Below are positions 50,440-59,467 of a stretch of 64,000 nt of DNA, in pieces. Position 1 is the first letter of the stretch, and each line of letters starts with the position of its first letter. The notes under the pieces are model-generated. The model saw nothing but the letters and a program-made list of their open reading frames with translations. It had not been told where the DNA came from and made no database searches. This stretch comes from an uncultured Clostridia bacterium. GTDB lineage: Bacteria > Bacillota > Clostridia > Christensenellales > Borkfalkiaceae. The stretch spans positions 1-64,000 of the forward strand of contig CAKQRD010000001.1 in the NCBI GenBank assembly GCA_934271275.1, read 5' to 3'. A program made the translations under genes and the position numbers.

Positions 50440-52014
50440 ATGTGTTCGATAATGGGCTGTATCTCCGCCGACGTTTCGGTGGAAGAATTTGAAAAGGGCT
50501 TTTCGAGAACGATTTCGAGAGGTCCGGACGAAACCCGCGTGACGAAGGAGGGCGAAGCGATACTCGCCTTCCATCGCCTTGCGATAATGGGGCTGACCGA
50601 GGAAGGTATGCAGCCCTTTTCTTTAAATAAAAACAAGCTCGTCTGCAACGGCGAAATTTACGGCTTCCGTAAAATCAAAGAAGAGCTTTCAAAAGAGTAT
50701 ACGTTCAAATCCGATTCGGATTGCGAAATTTTACTGCCGCTTTACGAAAAGTACGGAACGAAATTTTTTAAGGATCTCGACGCGGAATTCGCGCTTATAA
50801 TTTACGACGGCGAAAAGAAAAAGCTTATCGCGGCAAGAGATTCGATAGGTATTCGCCCGCTGTTTTACGGCTACCGCGGAAACGGCATAATCTTCGCGAG
50901 CGAAGCGAAAAACCTCGTCGGACTTTGCAAAGAAATTTTTCCGTTCCCTCCGGGGCATTATTACGACGGCGAGAAATTCGTCTGTTACCGCGATATAACA
51001 AAGGTCGATAAGGTAGTGACGGACGACCTCGACGAGGTTTGCAAAAATATCCGCGAAAAGCTTATCGCGGGCGTAGAAAAGAGGCTCGATTCGGACGCGC
51101 CGATAGGCTTTCTGCTTTCGGGCGGGCTGGACAGCTCTCTCGTTTGCTCCATCGCCGCAAAGATTCTCAAAAAGCCCATACGCACCTTCGCCGTGGGAAT
51201 GGATAAGGACGCGATAGATCTTAAATACGCGAGAGAAGTCGCGGACTATATAGGAAGCGTTCATACAGAAGTCATCATCACCGAAAAGGACGTTATAGAT
51301 GCGATAGAACCCGTCGTCGCACTGCTCGGAACTTACGACATAACCACCGTCCGCGCGAGCGTGGGAATGTATCTTCTCTGCAAATATATTCACGAAAACA
51401 CGGATCTCCGCGTGATTTTAACAGGCGAAATTTCGGACGAGCTTTTCGGCTATAAATACACGGACTTCGCCCCGAATGCAGAGGAATTTCAGAAAGAATC
51501 GGTAAAGCGGGTACGAGAGCTTTATATGTACGACGTTCTTCGCGCCGACCGTTGCATTTCTGTAAACTCTCTGGAAGCGAGAGTTCCTTTCGGCGACCTC
51601 GATTTCGTAAAATACGTTCTCTCCGTCGATCCCGCAAAAAAAATGAACGTTTACGGGAAAGGCAAGTATTTATTAAGGCGCGCCTTCGAGGGTGATTACC
51701 TCCCCGCGAACATTTTATTCCGCGAAAAAGCAGCGTTTTCGGACGCCGTGGGACATTCTATGGTAGACGACATAAAATCTTATGCGGAAACGGTTTGTTC
51801 GGACGAAGCGTTTGCCAGCAGGGCCGAAAAATACGACTACGCCGCGCCTTTTACGAAGGAATCGCTTTTATACCGCGATATTTTCGAGAAATATTATAAA
51901 GGTCAGGCGAAGATGATAAAAGGTTTCTGGATGCCGAACAAAGCGTGGAAAAACTGCGACGTAAACGATCCGTCCGCCCGCGTTCTCGTGAACTACGGCG
52001 CAAGCGGAGAATAA
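50440..52014 (+). CDS. asnB: Asparagine synthetase B (glutamine-hydrolysing)
   Basis: 524 residues from the ATG at 50440, chosen because Cys2 must be the N-terminal nucleophile (MCSIMGCIS) and AAAGGA lies upstream. Ntn amidotransferase domain with RGPDETRV and CNGEIYGF. Synthetase P-loop LLSGGLDSSLVCSIAA. It turns aspartate to asparagine with glutamine and ATP. The 150-base gap after glnN holds GC-rich inverted repeats (GGCGCGG/CCGCGCC, TTTCCGCG/CGCGGAAA) but no T run. Confidence 0.95.
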   Translation: MCSIMGCISADVSVEEFEKGFSRTISRGPDETRVTKEGEAILAFHRLAIMGLTEEGMQPFSLNKNKLVCNGEIYGFRKIKEELSKEYTFKSDSDCEILLPLYEKYGTKFFKDLDAEFALIIYDGEKKKLIAARDSIGIRPLFYGYRGNGIIFASEAKNLVGLCKEIFPFPPGHYYDGEKFVCYRDITKVDKVVTDDLDEVCKNIREKLIAGVEKRLDSDAPIGFLLSGGLDSSLVCSIAAKILKKPIRTFAVGMDKDAIDLKYAREVADYIGSVHTEVIITEKDVIDAIEPVVALLGTYDITTVRASVGMYLLCKYIHENTDLRVILTGEISDELFGYKYTDFAPNAEEFQKESVKRVRELYMYDVLRADRCISVNSLEARVPFGDLDFVKYVLSVDPAKKMNVYGKGKYLLRRAFEGDYLPANILFREKAAFSDAVGHSMVDDIKSYAETVCSDEAFASRAEKYDYAAPFTKESLLYRDIFEKYYKGQAKMIKGFWMPNKAWKNCDVNDPSARVLVNYGASGE

Positions 52015-52049
52015 AACGAGAAAAAGGAAAAACTAATTTAAAAGCGGCT

Positions 52050-52094
52050 GCGGCGGCGGGCGAAACGATTCGCCCGCCGCCGCGGTTATTTTTT
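52050..52094 (+). terminator. Terminator of asnB
   Basis: A 15-bp GC-rich stem (GCGGCGGCGGGCGAA and its complement), then GGTTATTTTTTATC. Confidence 0.85.
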
Positions 52095-52111
52095 ATCGAG
52101 CTTTTTTCCGA

Positions 52112-52990
52112 TTATACCGAAGGAAATCCGCGCCGTTTACCCGTTGCGTTAGTTTTTCCCACGACGACGTCGGAGCATTTTATTATAAGCTCGGACAATT
52201 TCTCTTTACTGAAAAGCACGTGAATCTCGTAGCCCTCGCCGCATCTGTACACCTCTTCGTAAAGCCAATACGAACCGATAATTCTGCCCGACGTTTCGGT
52301 TATTTCGACGCTCTTAAATATAATCTTATCGTAGTCGGTAAACCCACCGTCGTTATCGAAGGTCATCGTCGCGTCGGCGTTTTCGATATAGAAATCCGTA
52401 ACCTCGCAATCGTGAAAGGTGAGTTTGCTTATTCTTTTCGGAATATTCTCTTCCTTCTGCGCCTTCGTATAGTCGCGAATCGCCTTTTCCACCGCCCTCT
52501 CGTTAGCTTTTGAAAGTTTTTTTATTTCAGCCAAAACCTCTTTAGTACAGTAGCCTAAACTCAAAACGCGCATATCCGCAACTTTATTAACGATTTCTTC
52601 CGTAAGGCTTGCGACAAGCCTTTCTTTATTCAACTTCATCGCTCGAGCAAAGTCCTTTTTAACCTTTGCTTCGTCGAAAGGGGGTCTCTCGTCGTAGGCT
52701 TTGACGGCGGCGTCAAAGCTTTCCCTCTGACTATCCGATAAAAAGATAAATTCGCGTTTTTCATCATGACCGTCCTCTTCTATAAGCGGCGCGTTTGCGG
52801 AATTTATCAGCTCGCGCGGATCGAAGTCGTAAACGTCGCGTTCAAGCTCGACCATTCTGCGCTCTTCTTTCTTATACAAACTCTCGTACAGCTTCTCGTC
52901 TTTCACGCTCGCCCGCTCGTCAACCTTTAAATTGCAATCTAAATTCGTTTTCTGACAAAGCTCGTACCACTCTTTCGTAAAATATTTCAT
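52112..52990 (-). CDS. DUF4085-like protein
   Basis: 292 residues from the ATG at 52990, giving the family start MKYFTKEWYELCQK; the longer frame from 53032 adds 14 residues without a better ribosome site. Helical and charged in the first two thirds. The last third reads KLTFHDCEVTDFYIENADAT and EIHVLFSKEKLSELIIKCSDVVV, a beta-rich tail typical of this family of unknown function. Confidence 0.65.
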   Translation of the reverse strand: MKYFTKEWYELCQKTNLDCNLKVDERASVKDEKLYESLYKKEERRMVELERDVYDFDPRELINSANAPLIEEDGHDEKREFIFLSDSQRESFDAAVKAYDERPPFDEAKVKKDFARAMKLNKERLVASLTEEIVNKVADMRVLSLGYCTKEVLAEIKKLSKANERAVEKAIRDYTKAQKEENIPKRISKLTFHDCEVTDFYIENADATMTFDNDGGFTDYDKIIFKSVEITETSGRIIGSYWLYEEVYRCGEGYEIHVLFSKEKLSELIIKCSDVVVGKTNATGKRRGFPSV

Positions 52991-53140
52991 TCGTCCGCCC
53001 TCGCATAATTTTTTATAAGGATATTGTACCATACCTTACGTTTTTTTGAAAGCGTTGCGAAAAAATTTGCAGGTTTTTAAAACGGACTTTTATATAAACG
53101 CTACTTATAGGGGCGTTTTTACATTTCTATAAACCCGCGC

Positions 53141-53170
53141 TTGACCGTTTCTCGCAAACGGTGGTATCAT
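53141..53170 (+). promoter_or_regulatory. Probable promoter of dapF
   Basis: TTGACC, 18 bp, TATCAT, with an alternative TATAAT a few bases further on. Confidence 0.45.
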
Positions 53171-53258
53171 TATTATAATAAGTGAAATCATAAAAAACGA
53201 GCCGCCCGATAAAACGCGGCGCGAGACAAAATCTTTGAAAGGACTTCGGGAGAACGCT

Positions 53259-54119
53259 ATGGAAGAAAAGTGCTTGAATTTTTATAAAATGCAAGGCGCG
53301 GGCAACGATTATATTTATATAAACTGCCTCGCCTCTTCTGCGGAAAACCCCGAAAGCCTTGCGGTAAAGCTTTCCGACAGACACTTCGGGATAGGCGGAG
53401 ACGGGCTGGTGCTTATCCTCCCCTCTTCAAGCGCGGACGCGAAAATGCGTATGTTCAACGCCGACGGGAGCGAAGGCAAAATGTGCGGCAACGCGATACG
53501 ATGCGTGGGTAAGCTCCTGCACGATGAACTCGGCTTCGATAAAAACGAGCTGACGGTAGAGACTTTAAGCGGCATAAAAACTCTGCAGCTCTCTTTAAAT
53601 AGCGCAAACGCCGTAGAAACCGTTACCGTGAATATGGGCAAGGCGATTTTGTCGCCCGAAAAAATCCCCGTTTTTTTAAGCGGCGAAAGCGTTATAAACC
53701 GCCGCGTGAAAATAAACGAAAGTATAGGCGAAGCGACTATAACCTGCGTTTCTACGGGCAATCCGCATTGCGTGACCTTCGATTACGATCCCGATACGCT
53801 CGATATAGAAAAAATCGGCAAAGAATTCGAGTTTTCGCCGCTTTTTCCCGAGCGTGTGAACACCGAATTTATAAAAGTTCTTTCCCCCACCGAGCTTAAA
53901 ATGCGGGTTTGGGAACGCGGAAGCGGAGAAACGCTCGCCTGCGGAACGGGCGCGTGCGCGGCTGTCGTCGCGGCGACCGAATGCGGCTTTTGCCCGCGCG
54001 GAGAGGAAATCAAGGTAAAGCTTAAAGGCGGAGAGCTTTTTATCCGCTACGAAAAAGACGGCACGATAATGCTCCGCGGCGGCGCGACGCTCGTTTTCGT
54101 CGGCGAAATAAAAATATAA
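53259..54119 (+). CDS. dapF: Diaminopimelate epimerase
   Basis: 286 residues from the ATG at 53259, which has GGGAG six bases upstream; an in-frame TTG at 53235 is less likely. FYKMQGAGNDYIYINC at the start, the first catalytic Cys in GSEGKMCGNAIRCVGK and the second in GETLACGTGACAAVVA. It converts LL-DAP to meso-DAP, the step after DapL (39597). Downstream lie tandem repeats rather than another gene. Confidence 0.95.
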   Translation: MEEKCLNFYKMQGAGNDYIYINCLASSAENPESLAVKLSDRHFGIGGDGLVLILPSSSADAKMRMFNADGSEGKMCGNAIRCVGKLLHDELGFDKNELTVETLSGIKTLQLSLNSANAVETVTVNMGKAILSPEKIPVFLSGESVINRRVKINESIGEATITCVSTGNPHCVTFDYDPDTLDIEKIGKEFEFSPLFPERVNTEFIKVLSPTELKMRVWERGSGETLACGTGACAAVVAATECGFCPRGEEIKVKLKGGELFIRYEKDGTIMLRGGATLVFVGEIKI

Positions 54120-54456
54120 CATTATACGGCTTGCAAAGATAAATCTTTGCCCTTGCTTACGCAAGACTTATTTGCTAACCGCAAATAAAACCCGTGCGTT
54201 GAAATACTGCGCTCGAAAACCCTTGCGAGCAAGTTTTCTTGCTTGCATTATAACATTATACGGCTTGCAAAGATAAATCTTTGCCCTTGCTTACGCAAGA
54301 CTTATTTGCTAACCGCAAATAAAACCCGTGCGTTGAAATACTGCGCTCGAAAACCCTTGCGAGCAAGTTTTCTTGCTTGCATTATAACATTATACGGCTT
54401 GCAAAGATAAATCTTTGCCCTTGCTTACGCAAGACTTATTTGCTAACCGCAAATAA
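54115..54456. repeat. 2.5 tandem copies of a 134-bp hairpin-rich unit
   Basis: Copies start at about 54121, 54255 and 54389. The first two are identical in every base I compared and the third stops after about 68 bases. Each full unit contains GCAAAGAT-AA-ATCTTTGC, CTTGC-TTAC-GCAAG, TTATTTGC-TAACC-GCAAATAA and AGCAAG-TTTT-CTTGCT. All are built on a TTGC/GCAA core. There is no ribosome site or coding pattern. Confidence 0.9.
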
Positions 54457-54501
54457 TTCGGTTCATAATTTTCTCCTATTTTATAGAAACCCTCCAAATA
54501 T

Positions 54502-54545
54502 CGTAAGCCCGAAGGAAAAAAATCCTTCGGGCTTACGACTTTTAT
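54502..54545 (+). terminator. Terminator-like hairpin after the repeats
   Basis: CGTAAGCCCGAAGGA and its complement form a 15-bp stem, followed by ACTTTTATG. Confidence 0.65.
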
Positions 54546-54559
54546 GGGGGAAATTTATA

Positions 54560-54679
54560 ATGAAAAAATTTGTATGCTTTATAGTATGTTTTTATATATC
54601 GTACGGTAATTACGCGGTGTTTCGTCCGCTTTTAAACACGTCTCCCGCGAAAACGCTTTTCGCTATTCCGCAAATTTAA
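54560..54679 (+). CDS. Possible small protein (39 aa)
   Basis: MKKFVCFIVCFYISYGNYAV is a short basic-hydrophobic start, followed by a polar tail to NTSPAKTLFAIPQI. GGGGG lies eight bases before the ATG, a poor ribosome site. It overlaps the end of the convergent FtsX gene by 17 bases. It may be chance. Confidence 0.2.
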   Translation: MKKFVCFIVCFYISYGNYAVFRPLLNTSPAKTLFAIPQI

Positions 54680-57119
54680 GAGCTTCTACCATATCTATTT
54701 TTTTGTTCTTTCTCGCGACCAGCACGCTGACGACGAAAGATACCGCAAAGGTCATAAGAGTGCTTATGAGAATCGTTGCGGCGGAAACCACGAGCTTCAT
54801 TTCGTATTCGCTTGCGAGTGCGACGATAAGATAACCGAGTAGCCCTATCGCGCACGGAATACCTATGATTACGCCGACGAGCGTCACCCAGAGGTTCTGC
54901 CCGATTAAAAGTCCCGCGATTTTCTTATCCTTAAAACCGACGACTTTCAGCGTAGCCATTTCTCTGTATCTTTCGGTATAGCTCATAACGCCGAGGTTAT
55001 AAAGAACCACGAGTCCAAGCACTATCGCCGCGAGCATAAGCACCGTTACGCTGGTTTTAAGAAGCTCTGTGAACGTATCGAACGTTTTTATGATTTCCTT
55101 TTTCTCCTGATAGTTTTTAATCGCCGTCTTAAAGCCCGAGTTCGCGTTTATTATATTCTCCGTGGTTTTCTTATCCGCCGAGGAATACACCGAACTTATC
55201 GTATACGATATGCCTAATTTTTCGGCGTACGCGGGGGTTATCGCCACGTTTTCGGATACCGAACGCACGACGCCCGCTATTTTAAGCTCGTAAGACTTAT
55301 CCTGTCCGAACGGACTGACGACGAGAGTATCTCCCGCGCCGACGCCGAATTCCCTTGCGATTCTTTCGCAAACGTATGCGCCGTCGTCCGAGAGTGTGAC
55401 GTACCCGTCCTTTCCGCTCGCGGGGAAGCGTACCTTGTCTTTCGTTACCGAATACACGTCGAGAGACAGCGCCTTTTCGCCTATCTCCACCGCAACCGAA
55501 CCCGAATAATCGCCGTCGAACGCGGTTATGATTTGATCGACTTTATCCTGCTTTACGTCGTCCGCAAGATAAATGCGAACGTCGTAGTTCATCGCGTCGT
55601 TGTAATAATCGTTCAAAAACGCCTGCATAGTGTCGTTCATACCGAGCGCGCCGATGAGAAGAACGGTACAGCCCACGATTCCGAAAAGGCTCATAAACGT
55701 TCTCGATTTGTGGCGCATAACGTCGCGCAAATTCCACTTCGTGCCGAAGGAGAATTTTTTCCACAACTTCGTTTTTTCTATCGCAAGGTTTTTAACCTTT
55801 TTCGGCGCGTAAGGACGAAGCGCGTCCGCCGCCGTGCCTTTAAGCATCTGCTTTACGGAAAGATAACCTATAAACGTCAGCAGGGCGATTATACCCGCTA
55901 TAATCAGCGCGCAGAACCACGGCATACTTATTTTCCAGTACGGCATATCGAGATAAGTTCCCATCATTCCGTGCGGATTCATAATCACGTACGCGATGCC
56001 GTACCCGAGCGCGATGCCGATAGCAGAACCTATCAGCCCTATCATAAGCGCGTAAGAGGTGTAATGCACGGTTATGCGCTTATCCATAAAGCCCAAGGCT
56101 TTCAGCGTGCCTATCTGCGTTTTTTCTTTCGCGGTTAAGCGGTGCATCGTCGTTACCATCGTCAGCACGGCGATAAGCAGGAACATTACGGGAAGAATCG
56201 AACCCATAGTTCTGCCTTCCTCCACCTCGCCCTGCGGACCTGCGTAAGAGGTCGTTTCGTCTTTACTGAGAACTATCGTCGTCGTGTCGAGCGCCGCGTT
56301 CACCGCCTCTTTCATTTCTTTTTTGCCTAAACCCGAAATAACGTTAATCTGCGAATAAACCTCCGTGCCGCTCTTTTCGCCGTACTGCGCGGCAAACATT
56401 GCGTTTGCCGTTTCCGCGTAAACGCCGTTTTCGAGCTTTGCTTGCCTCTCCTCTTTTGAAATAACGTCCTCGTCGCTTTGATAAAGCTTTTCGGCAATCG
56501 CCGCTTTTAGCCCGTTATCGTATTCCTTTGCGTATGTCGCGGGAGTAACGTACCCGAAGCCGTACTGATCGTATTTCGGCATCAGCTGCGACTCGTCTCT
56601 CGTACAGATAAGAAATTCGGAAGCCTTCACAAGTCCTTTTACGGTAAGCTTGAACGAAATCATCTGAAAATTAAGCGTCATTTCGTCGCCGACCTTAAAG
56701 CCGCCCGCCGAAGCGAACTGATCGGAAAGCCAGATTCCGCCCACGTTTTCCGCGTCGTAAGGCTCGCCTTCGACGAGCATAACGTAAGAAATTTCGTGGT
56801 TTTCGGTCACCGCGACGGCAACCGTTTTGTCTGCATAACCCGAAACGGCGGTATTAAACGACACGAACCTGCCCGCTTTTTCCACGCCGTCTATCGCGGC
56901 GATTTTATCAAGCTCTTCGGTCGAAAAGCCCTTTTCCTTTACCAGCCTGTAATCCGCAAAACCCGTCTCCTCGTAAAAGCGCGCGGTGTTTATCTCAATG
57001 CTTTTCCATTCCATATTGAAGCCGACGAATACGCCTATTCCCAAGGCAATCATAATTATCATAGAGATAAATTGCGCCTTGTATAGCTCCATCGTCCGCC
57101 AAAGCTTTTTCAGAAGCAT
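54663..57119 (-). CDS. MacB/FtsX-type ABC permease, large
   Basis: 818 residues. One helix near residue 20, an extracytoplasmic region (about 40-300), three helices (about 310-430), a further helix near 490, a second outer domain, and three C-terminal helices (about 690-800). This is the double-FtsX layout of large Firmicutes permeases. FLLIAVLTMVTTMHRLTAKEKTQIGTLKALGF and YTERYREMATLKVVGFKD are the paired FtsX motifs. It acts with the ATPase encoded just upstream; such systems export lipids, peptides or toxins, or sense antimicrobial peptides. Confidence 0.85.
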   Translation of the reverse strand: MLLKKLWRTMELYKAQFISMIIMIALGIGVFVGFNMEWKSIEINTARFYEETGFADYRLVKEKGFSTEELDKIAAIDGVEKAGRFVSFNTAVSGYADKTVAVAVTENHEISYVMLVEGEPYDAENVGGIWLSDQFASAGGFKVGDEMTLNFQMISFKLTVKGLVKASEFLICTRDESQLMPKYDQYGFGYVTPATYAKEYDNGLKAAIAEKLYQSDEDVISKEERQAKLENGVYAETANAMFAAQYGEKSGTEVYSQINVISGLGKKEMKEAVNAALDTTTIVLSKDETTSYAGPQGEVEEGRTMGSILPVMFLLIAVLTMVTTMHRLTAKEKTQIGTLKALGFMDKRITVHYTSYALMIGLIGSAIGIALGYGIAYVIMNPHGMMGTYLDMPYWKISMPWFCALIIAGIIALLTFIGYLSVKQMLKGTAADALRPYAPKKVKNLAIEKTKLWKKFSFGTKWNLRDVMRHKSRTFMSLFGIVGCTVLLIGALGMNDTMQAFLNDYYNDAMNYDVRIYLADDVKQDKVDQIITAFDGDYSGSVAVEIGEKALSLDVYSVTKDKVRFPASGKDGYVTLSDDGAYVCERIAREFGVGAGDTLVVSPFGQDKSYELKIAGVVRSVSENVAITPAYAEKLGISYTISSVYSSADKKTTENIINANSGFKTAIKNYQEKKEIIKTFDTFTELLKTSVTVLMLAAIVLGLVVLYNLGVMSYTERYREMATLKVVGFKDKKIAGLLIGQNLWVTLVGVIIGIPCAIGLLGYLIVALASEYEMKLVVSAATILISTLMTFAVSFVVSVLVARKNKKIDMVEALKFAE

Positions 57120-57120
57120 A

Positions 57121-57822
57121 TTACCACTCCACCTCGTCTGCGGAAAGGGGTTCCGGCTGGGCTTCCACGGACTTTATCTTGCCGTTTTTAACCCTTATAA
57201 CCACGTCCGCCATTTTCGCTATGTTCTGGTTGTGCGTTACCACAACTATCGTTTTGCCGTATTCCTTCGCCATTTTAAGAAGTAGTTTGAGAACGAGAAC
57301 GCCCGTCGCCGAATCGAGCGCGCCCGTCGGCTCGTCGCAGAGAATGATTTTCGGATTTTTGGCGAGCGCGCGGGCTATCGAAACCCTTTGCTGTTCGCCG
57401 CCCGAAAGCTCCGCTGGGAAATTTTTCAGGTGGTCGATAAGTCCCACCTCTTCTATCATCTTTTCCGCGGAGAACGCGTCCGGCGAAATCTCCTTTACCA
57501 GCTCCACGTTTTCTTTTACGGTGAGCGTAGGTATCAGGTTATAAAACTGAAACACGAACCCGACCGTCGTCGCGCGGTATTTCGCAAGCTCGTCGGAAGA
57601 GAGCTTGGATATGTCCTGACCGTTCACCGTTATCGTGCCGGAGGTCGGACTGTCAAGCCCGCCGAGCAGGTTTAAAAGGGTGCTTTTGCCCGCGCCGCTC
57701 GGTCCTAATATGACGACGAACTTTCCCTCTTCGAGTCCGATATTCACGTCGTCCAAGGCTTTCAGCTCGTGGTCGCCGCTTTTATACACGCGGCTAACGT
57801 TTTTTAATTCGGCAATATTCAT
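57121..57822 (-). CDS. MacB/LolD-type ABC ATP-binding protein
   Basis: 233 residues. Walker A GPSGAGKSTLLNLLGGLDSP, LSGGEQQRVSIARAL, ILCDEPTGALDSATG and THNQNIAKMAD identify the MacB/LolD/SalX group. The stop is one base from the start of the permease gene. GGAG precedes the ATG. The promoter region carries palindromes that suggest a regulator binding site. Confidence 0.92.
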   Translation of the reverse strand: MNIAELKNVSRVYKSGDHELKALDDVNIGLEEGKFVVILGPSGAGKSTLLNLLGGLDSPTSGTITVNGQDISKLSSDELAKYRATTVGFVFQFYNLIPTLTVKENVELVKEISPDAFSAEKMIEEVGLIDHLKNFPAELSGGEQQRVSIARALAKNPKIILCDEPTGALDSATGVLVLKLLLKMAKEYGKTIVVVTHNQNIAKMADVVIRVKNGKIKSVEAQPEPLSADEVEW

Positions 57823-57835
57823 AATCTTTCTCCAA

Positions 57836-57855
57836 ATATGAAATTTTTTTCATAT
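57836..57855. promoter_or_regulatory. Operator-like palindrome before the MacB-type operon
   Basis: ATATGAAATTTTTTTCATAT, arms ATATGAAA/TTTCATAT, between the -10 box and the start codon. Confidence 0.5.
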
Positions 57856-57858
57856 TGC

Positions 57859-57887
57859 ATTATACTACCGCCGCACTTTTATGTCAA
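57859..57887 (-). promoter_or_regulatory. Promoter of the MacB-type operon
   Basis: On the minus strand TTGACA (57887-57882), 17 bp, TATAAT (57864-57859). The rest of 57890-58190 holds a long GC-rich hairpin (about 57953-57986, ACCGCCCGCCGAGCG arms) and short GAATTACG/GAATTGCG repeats, but no credible gene. Confidence 0.8.
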
Positions 57888-58189
57888 CGAAATATATGAA
57901 CAATTTTTCACATTTCTATAAAAATTTCTTATGGTTAGTCGGGGTATACGAAACCGCCCGCCGAGCGTTTTCGCTCGGCGGGCGGTAAAAAAATTACGAA
58001 AAGAAAAGCGTCGCCGCCAAAAAATACGGGAATTACGCAAGGAATTACGAAGAAATCGTGCGGGAATTGCGTAAGAATAGCGCGGGTAGTGCGCGGAAGC
58101 GACGCGTAAAAAAGAGAGCCGCCGCGAAAATTGAGCAAGAATTGCGTTAAAAAAGCCGTCTTAACCAAAAAAGTTGCAGACAGTAAGCG

Positions 58190-58229
58190 TAAAAAAGAGA
58201 GCCGCCGCGACTTTTTAGTCGCGGCGGCT
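58190..58229 (-). terminator. Terminator of the serine hydrolase gene
   Basis: AGCCGCCGCGACT stem of 13 bp with TTTT loop, followed on the minus strand by CTCTTTTTTAC. A half copy of the same sequence (GCGTAAAAAAGAGAGCCGCC) lies at about 58105-58128. Confidence 0.8.
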
Positions 58230-58258
58230 TACCTTTAATATTCGTTGATAACTATTTG

Positions 58259-59374
58259 TCAAAGCAGATTTTCGTATATAACGCGGACGATTTCGAGATG
58301 CTTGCCCGTAAAAACGCTCGGCCAACCGAGAAGATTCATTCCCATAGCTATGGTCACTCCCCTGTTCGGATCTATAAGAGAATAGCTGCCCGCCGCGCCG
58401 TCCCAGCCGAACTCGCCCTTATTAAGCCCCCACGGCGTATCGACCTTTCTCACTCTCACGCCGAAGCCGTAGCCGTAATCCGCGCCCTGCACGCAGGTAA
58501 ATTCGTTCTTTACGGAAGCGTTGCCGACCTGATCAGTCGATAGTTGTTTCAAATATTTTTCGCCTAAAATTCTTTCGCCGCGCTCGGTGACGCCGCCGCG
58601 CCCGAGACACCGCACGAATTTGGCGTAATCTTCTACCGTGGAAACAAGCCCCGCTCCGCCGCTTTCGTAATTTTTAGTCAGAATAAGCTCGTTTTCTTCC
58701 CCGCACGGGCGCATTTCGCCTTTTTCGTTCACGAAATATTTTTGCGGAAAACTCGCGCTTTGATTGTCGAAAGAAGAGTTTTTCATACCGAGCGGCTTAA
58801 AAATATTTTCTTTTACGAACGCGGAAAATTTGGTTTTCGCCGCGACCTCTATAACCGCCGCTAGAACGTCGTAGCACAAGCTGTACTCGAATTTAGTTCC
58901 CGCCTCGAACGCCATAGGCGTTGCCACGAACGCGGGTATAAAATCCCTTAAATTCGCGTTCGGATTCTTCTTTTGCTGTTCGAGTACGGGCGCGGTTCTC
59001 GTGTTATAGGTAAAGCCAGCGGTCATTGTAAGAAGATGCCGCACCGTCATTTTGTTTTTCGGCGCAAGCTTATTCCCCTGCTCGTCCGTAAGAAACCGCT
59101 CGCTTATTTCGGGCAGGAATTTTTCCACGTCGTCGTCTATTCCGATAAGCCCTCTTTCGATAAGCTGCATCGCCGCGAACGACGTCACGGGCTTACTGCA
59201 CGAATACATTTGAAGCTTCTCGTTACCCGTCGCGTTTTCGCCGTAAATAAGCCTTAAATTTTTATCCTCGCCCTTATAGCAAATAACGTCCGCGTACGGA
59301 ATGCGCGCTGCCGCGAAAATCTTTTTTATCTCATCCGTAGCCCTATCGAGTTTTTCTTTATTTATGCCGTCCAT
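58259..59374 (-). CDS. Serine hydrolase, beta-lactamase/esterase family
   Basis: 371 residues. SCSKPVTSF carries the SxxK nucleophile motif near residue 68. FEYSLCYDVLAAVIE holds the YxN-like Tyr, and GWDGAAGSYSLIDP matches the third box of class C-type hydrolases. There is no signal peptide, so it is probably a cytosolic esterase or peptidase-like enzyme rather than an antibiotic-resistance beta-lactamase. Confidence 0.85.
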   Translation of the reverse strand: MDGINKEKLDRATDEIKKIFAAARIPYADVICYKGEDKNLRLIYGENATGNEKLQMYSCSKPVTSFAAMQLIERGLIGIDDDVEKFLPEISERFLTDEQGNKLAPKNKMTVRHLLTMTAGFTYNTRTAPVLEQQKKNPNANLRDFIPAFVATPMAFEAGTKFEYSLCYDVLAAVIEVAAKTKFSAFVKENIFKPLGMKNSSFDNQSASFPQKYFVNEKGEMRPCGEENELILTKNYESGGAGLVSTVEDYAKFVRCLGRGGVTERGERILGEKYLKQLSTDQVGNASVKNEFTCVQGADYGYGFGVRVRKVDTPWGLNKGEFGWDGAAGSYSLIDPNRGVTIAMGMNLLGWPSVFTGKHLEIVRVIYENLL

Positions 59375-59467
59375 AACCCCGTTCTTCCTTTATCCATTAT
59401 ATAATGTATAACGCTTTTATTTGGTTTTATATCGCGCGGCTGCTTCATACAACACGCCGCGAACGGT

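Noticed and set aside
54115..54456. CRISPR array
   Set aside because: Units are 134 bp and abut directly, with no unique spacers, and no cas gene is present.
57935..58168. 77-codon minus-strand frame before the MacB-type operon
   Set aside because: It lies in hairpin and short-repeat DNA, lacks a ribosome site and has no recognisable motif.
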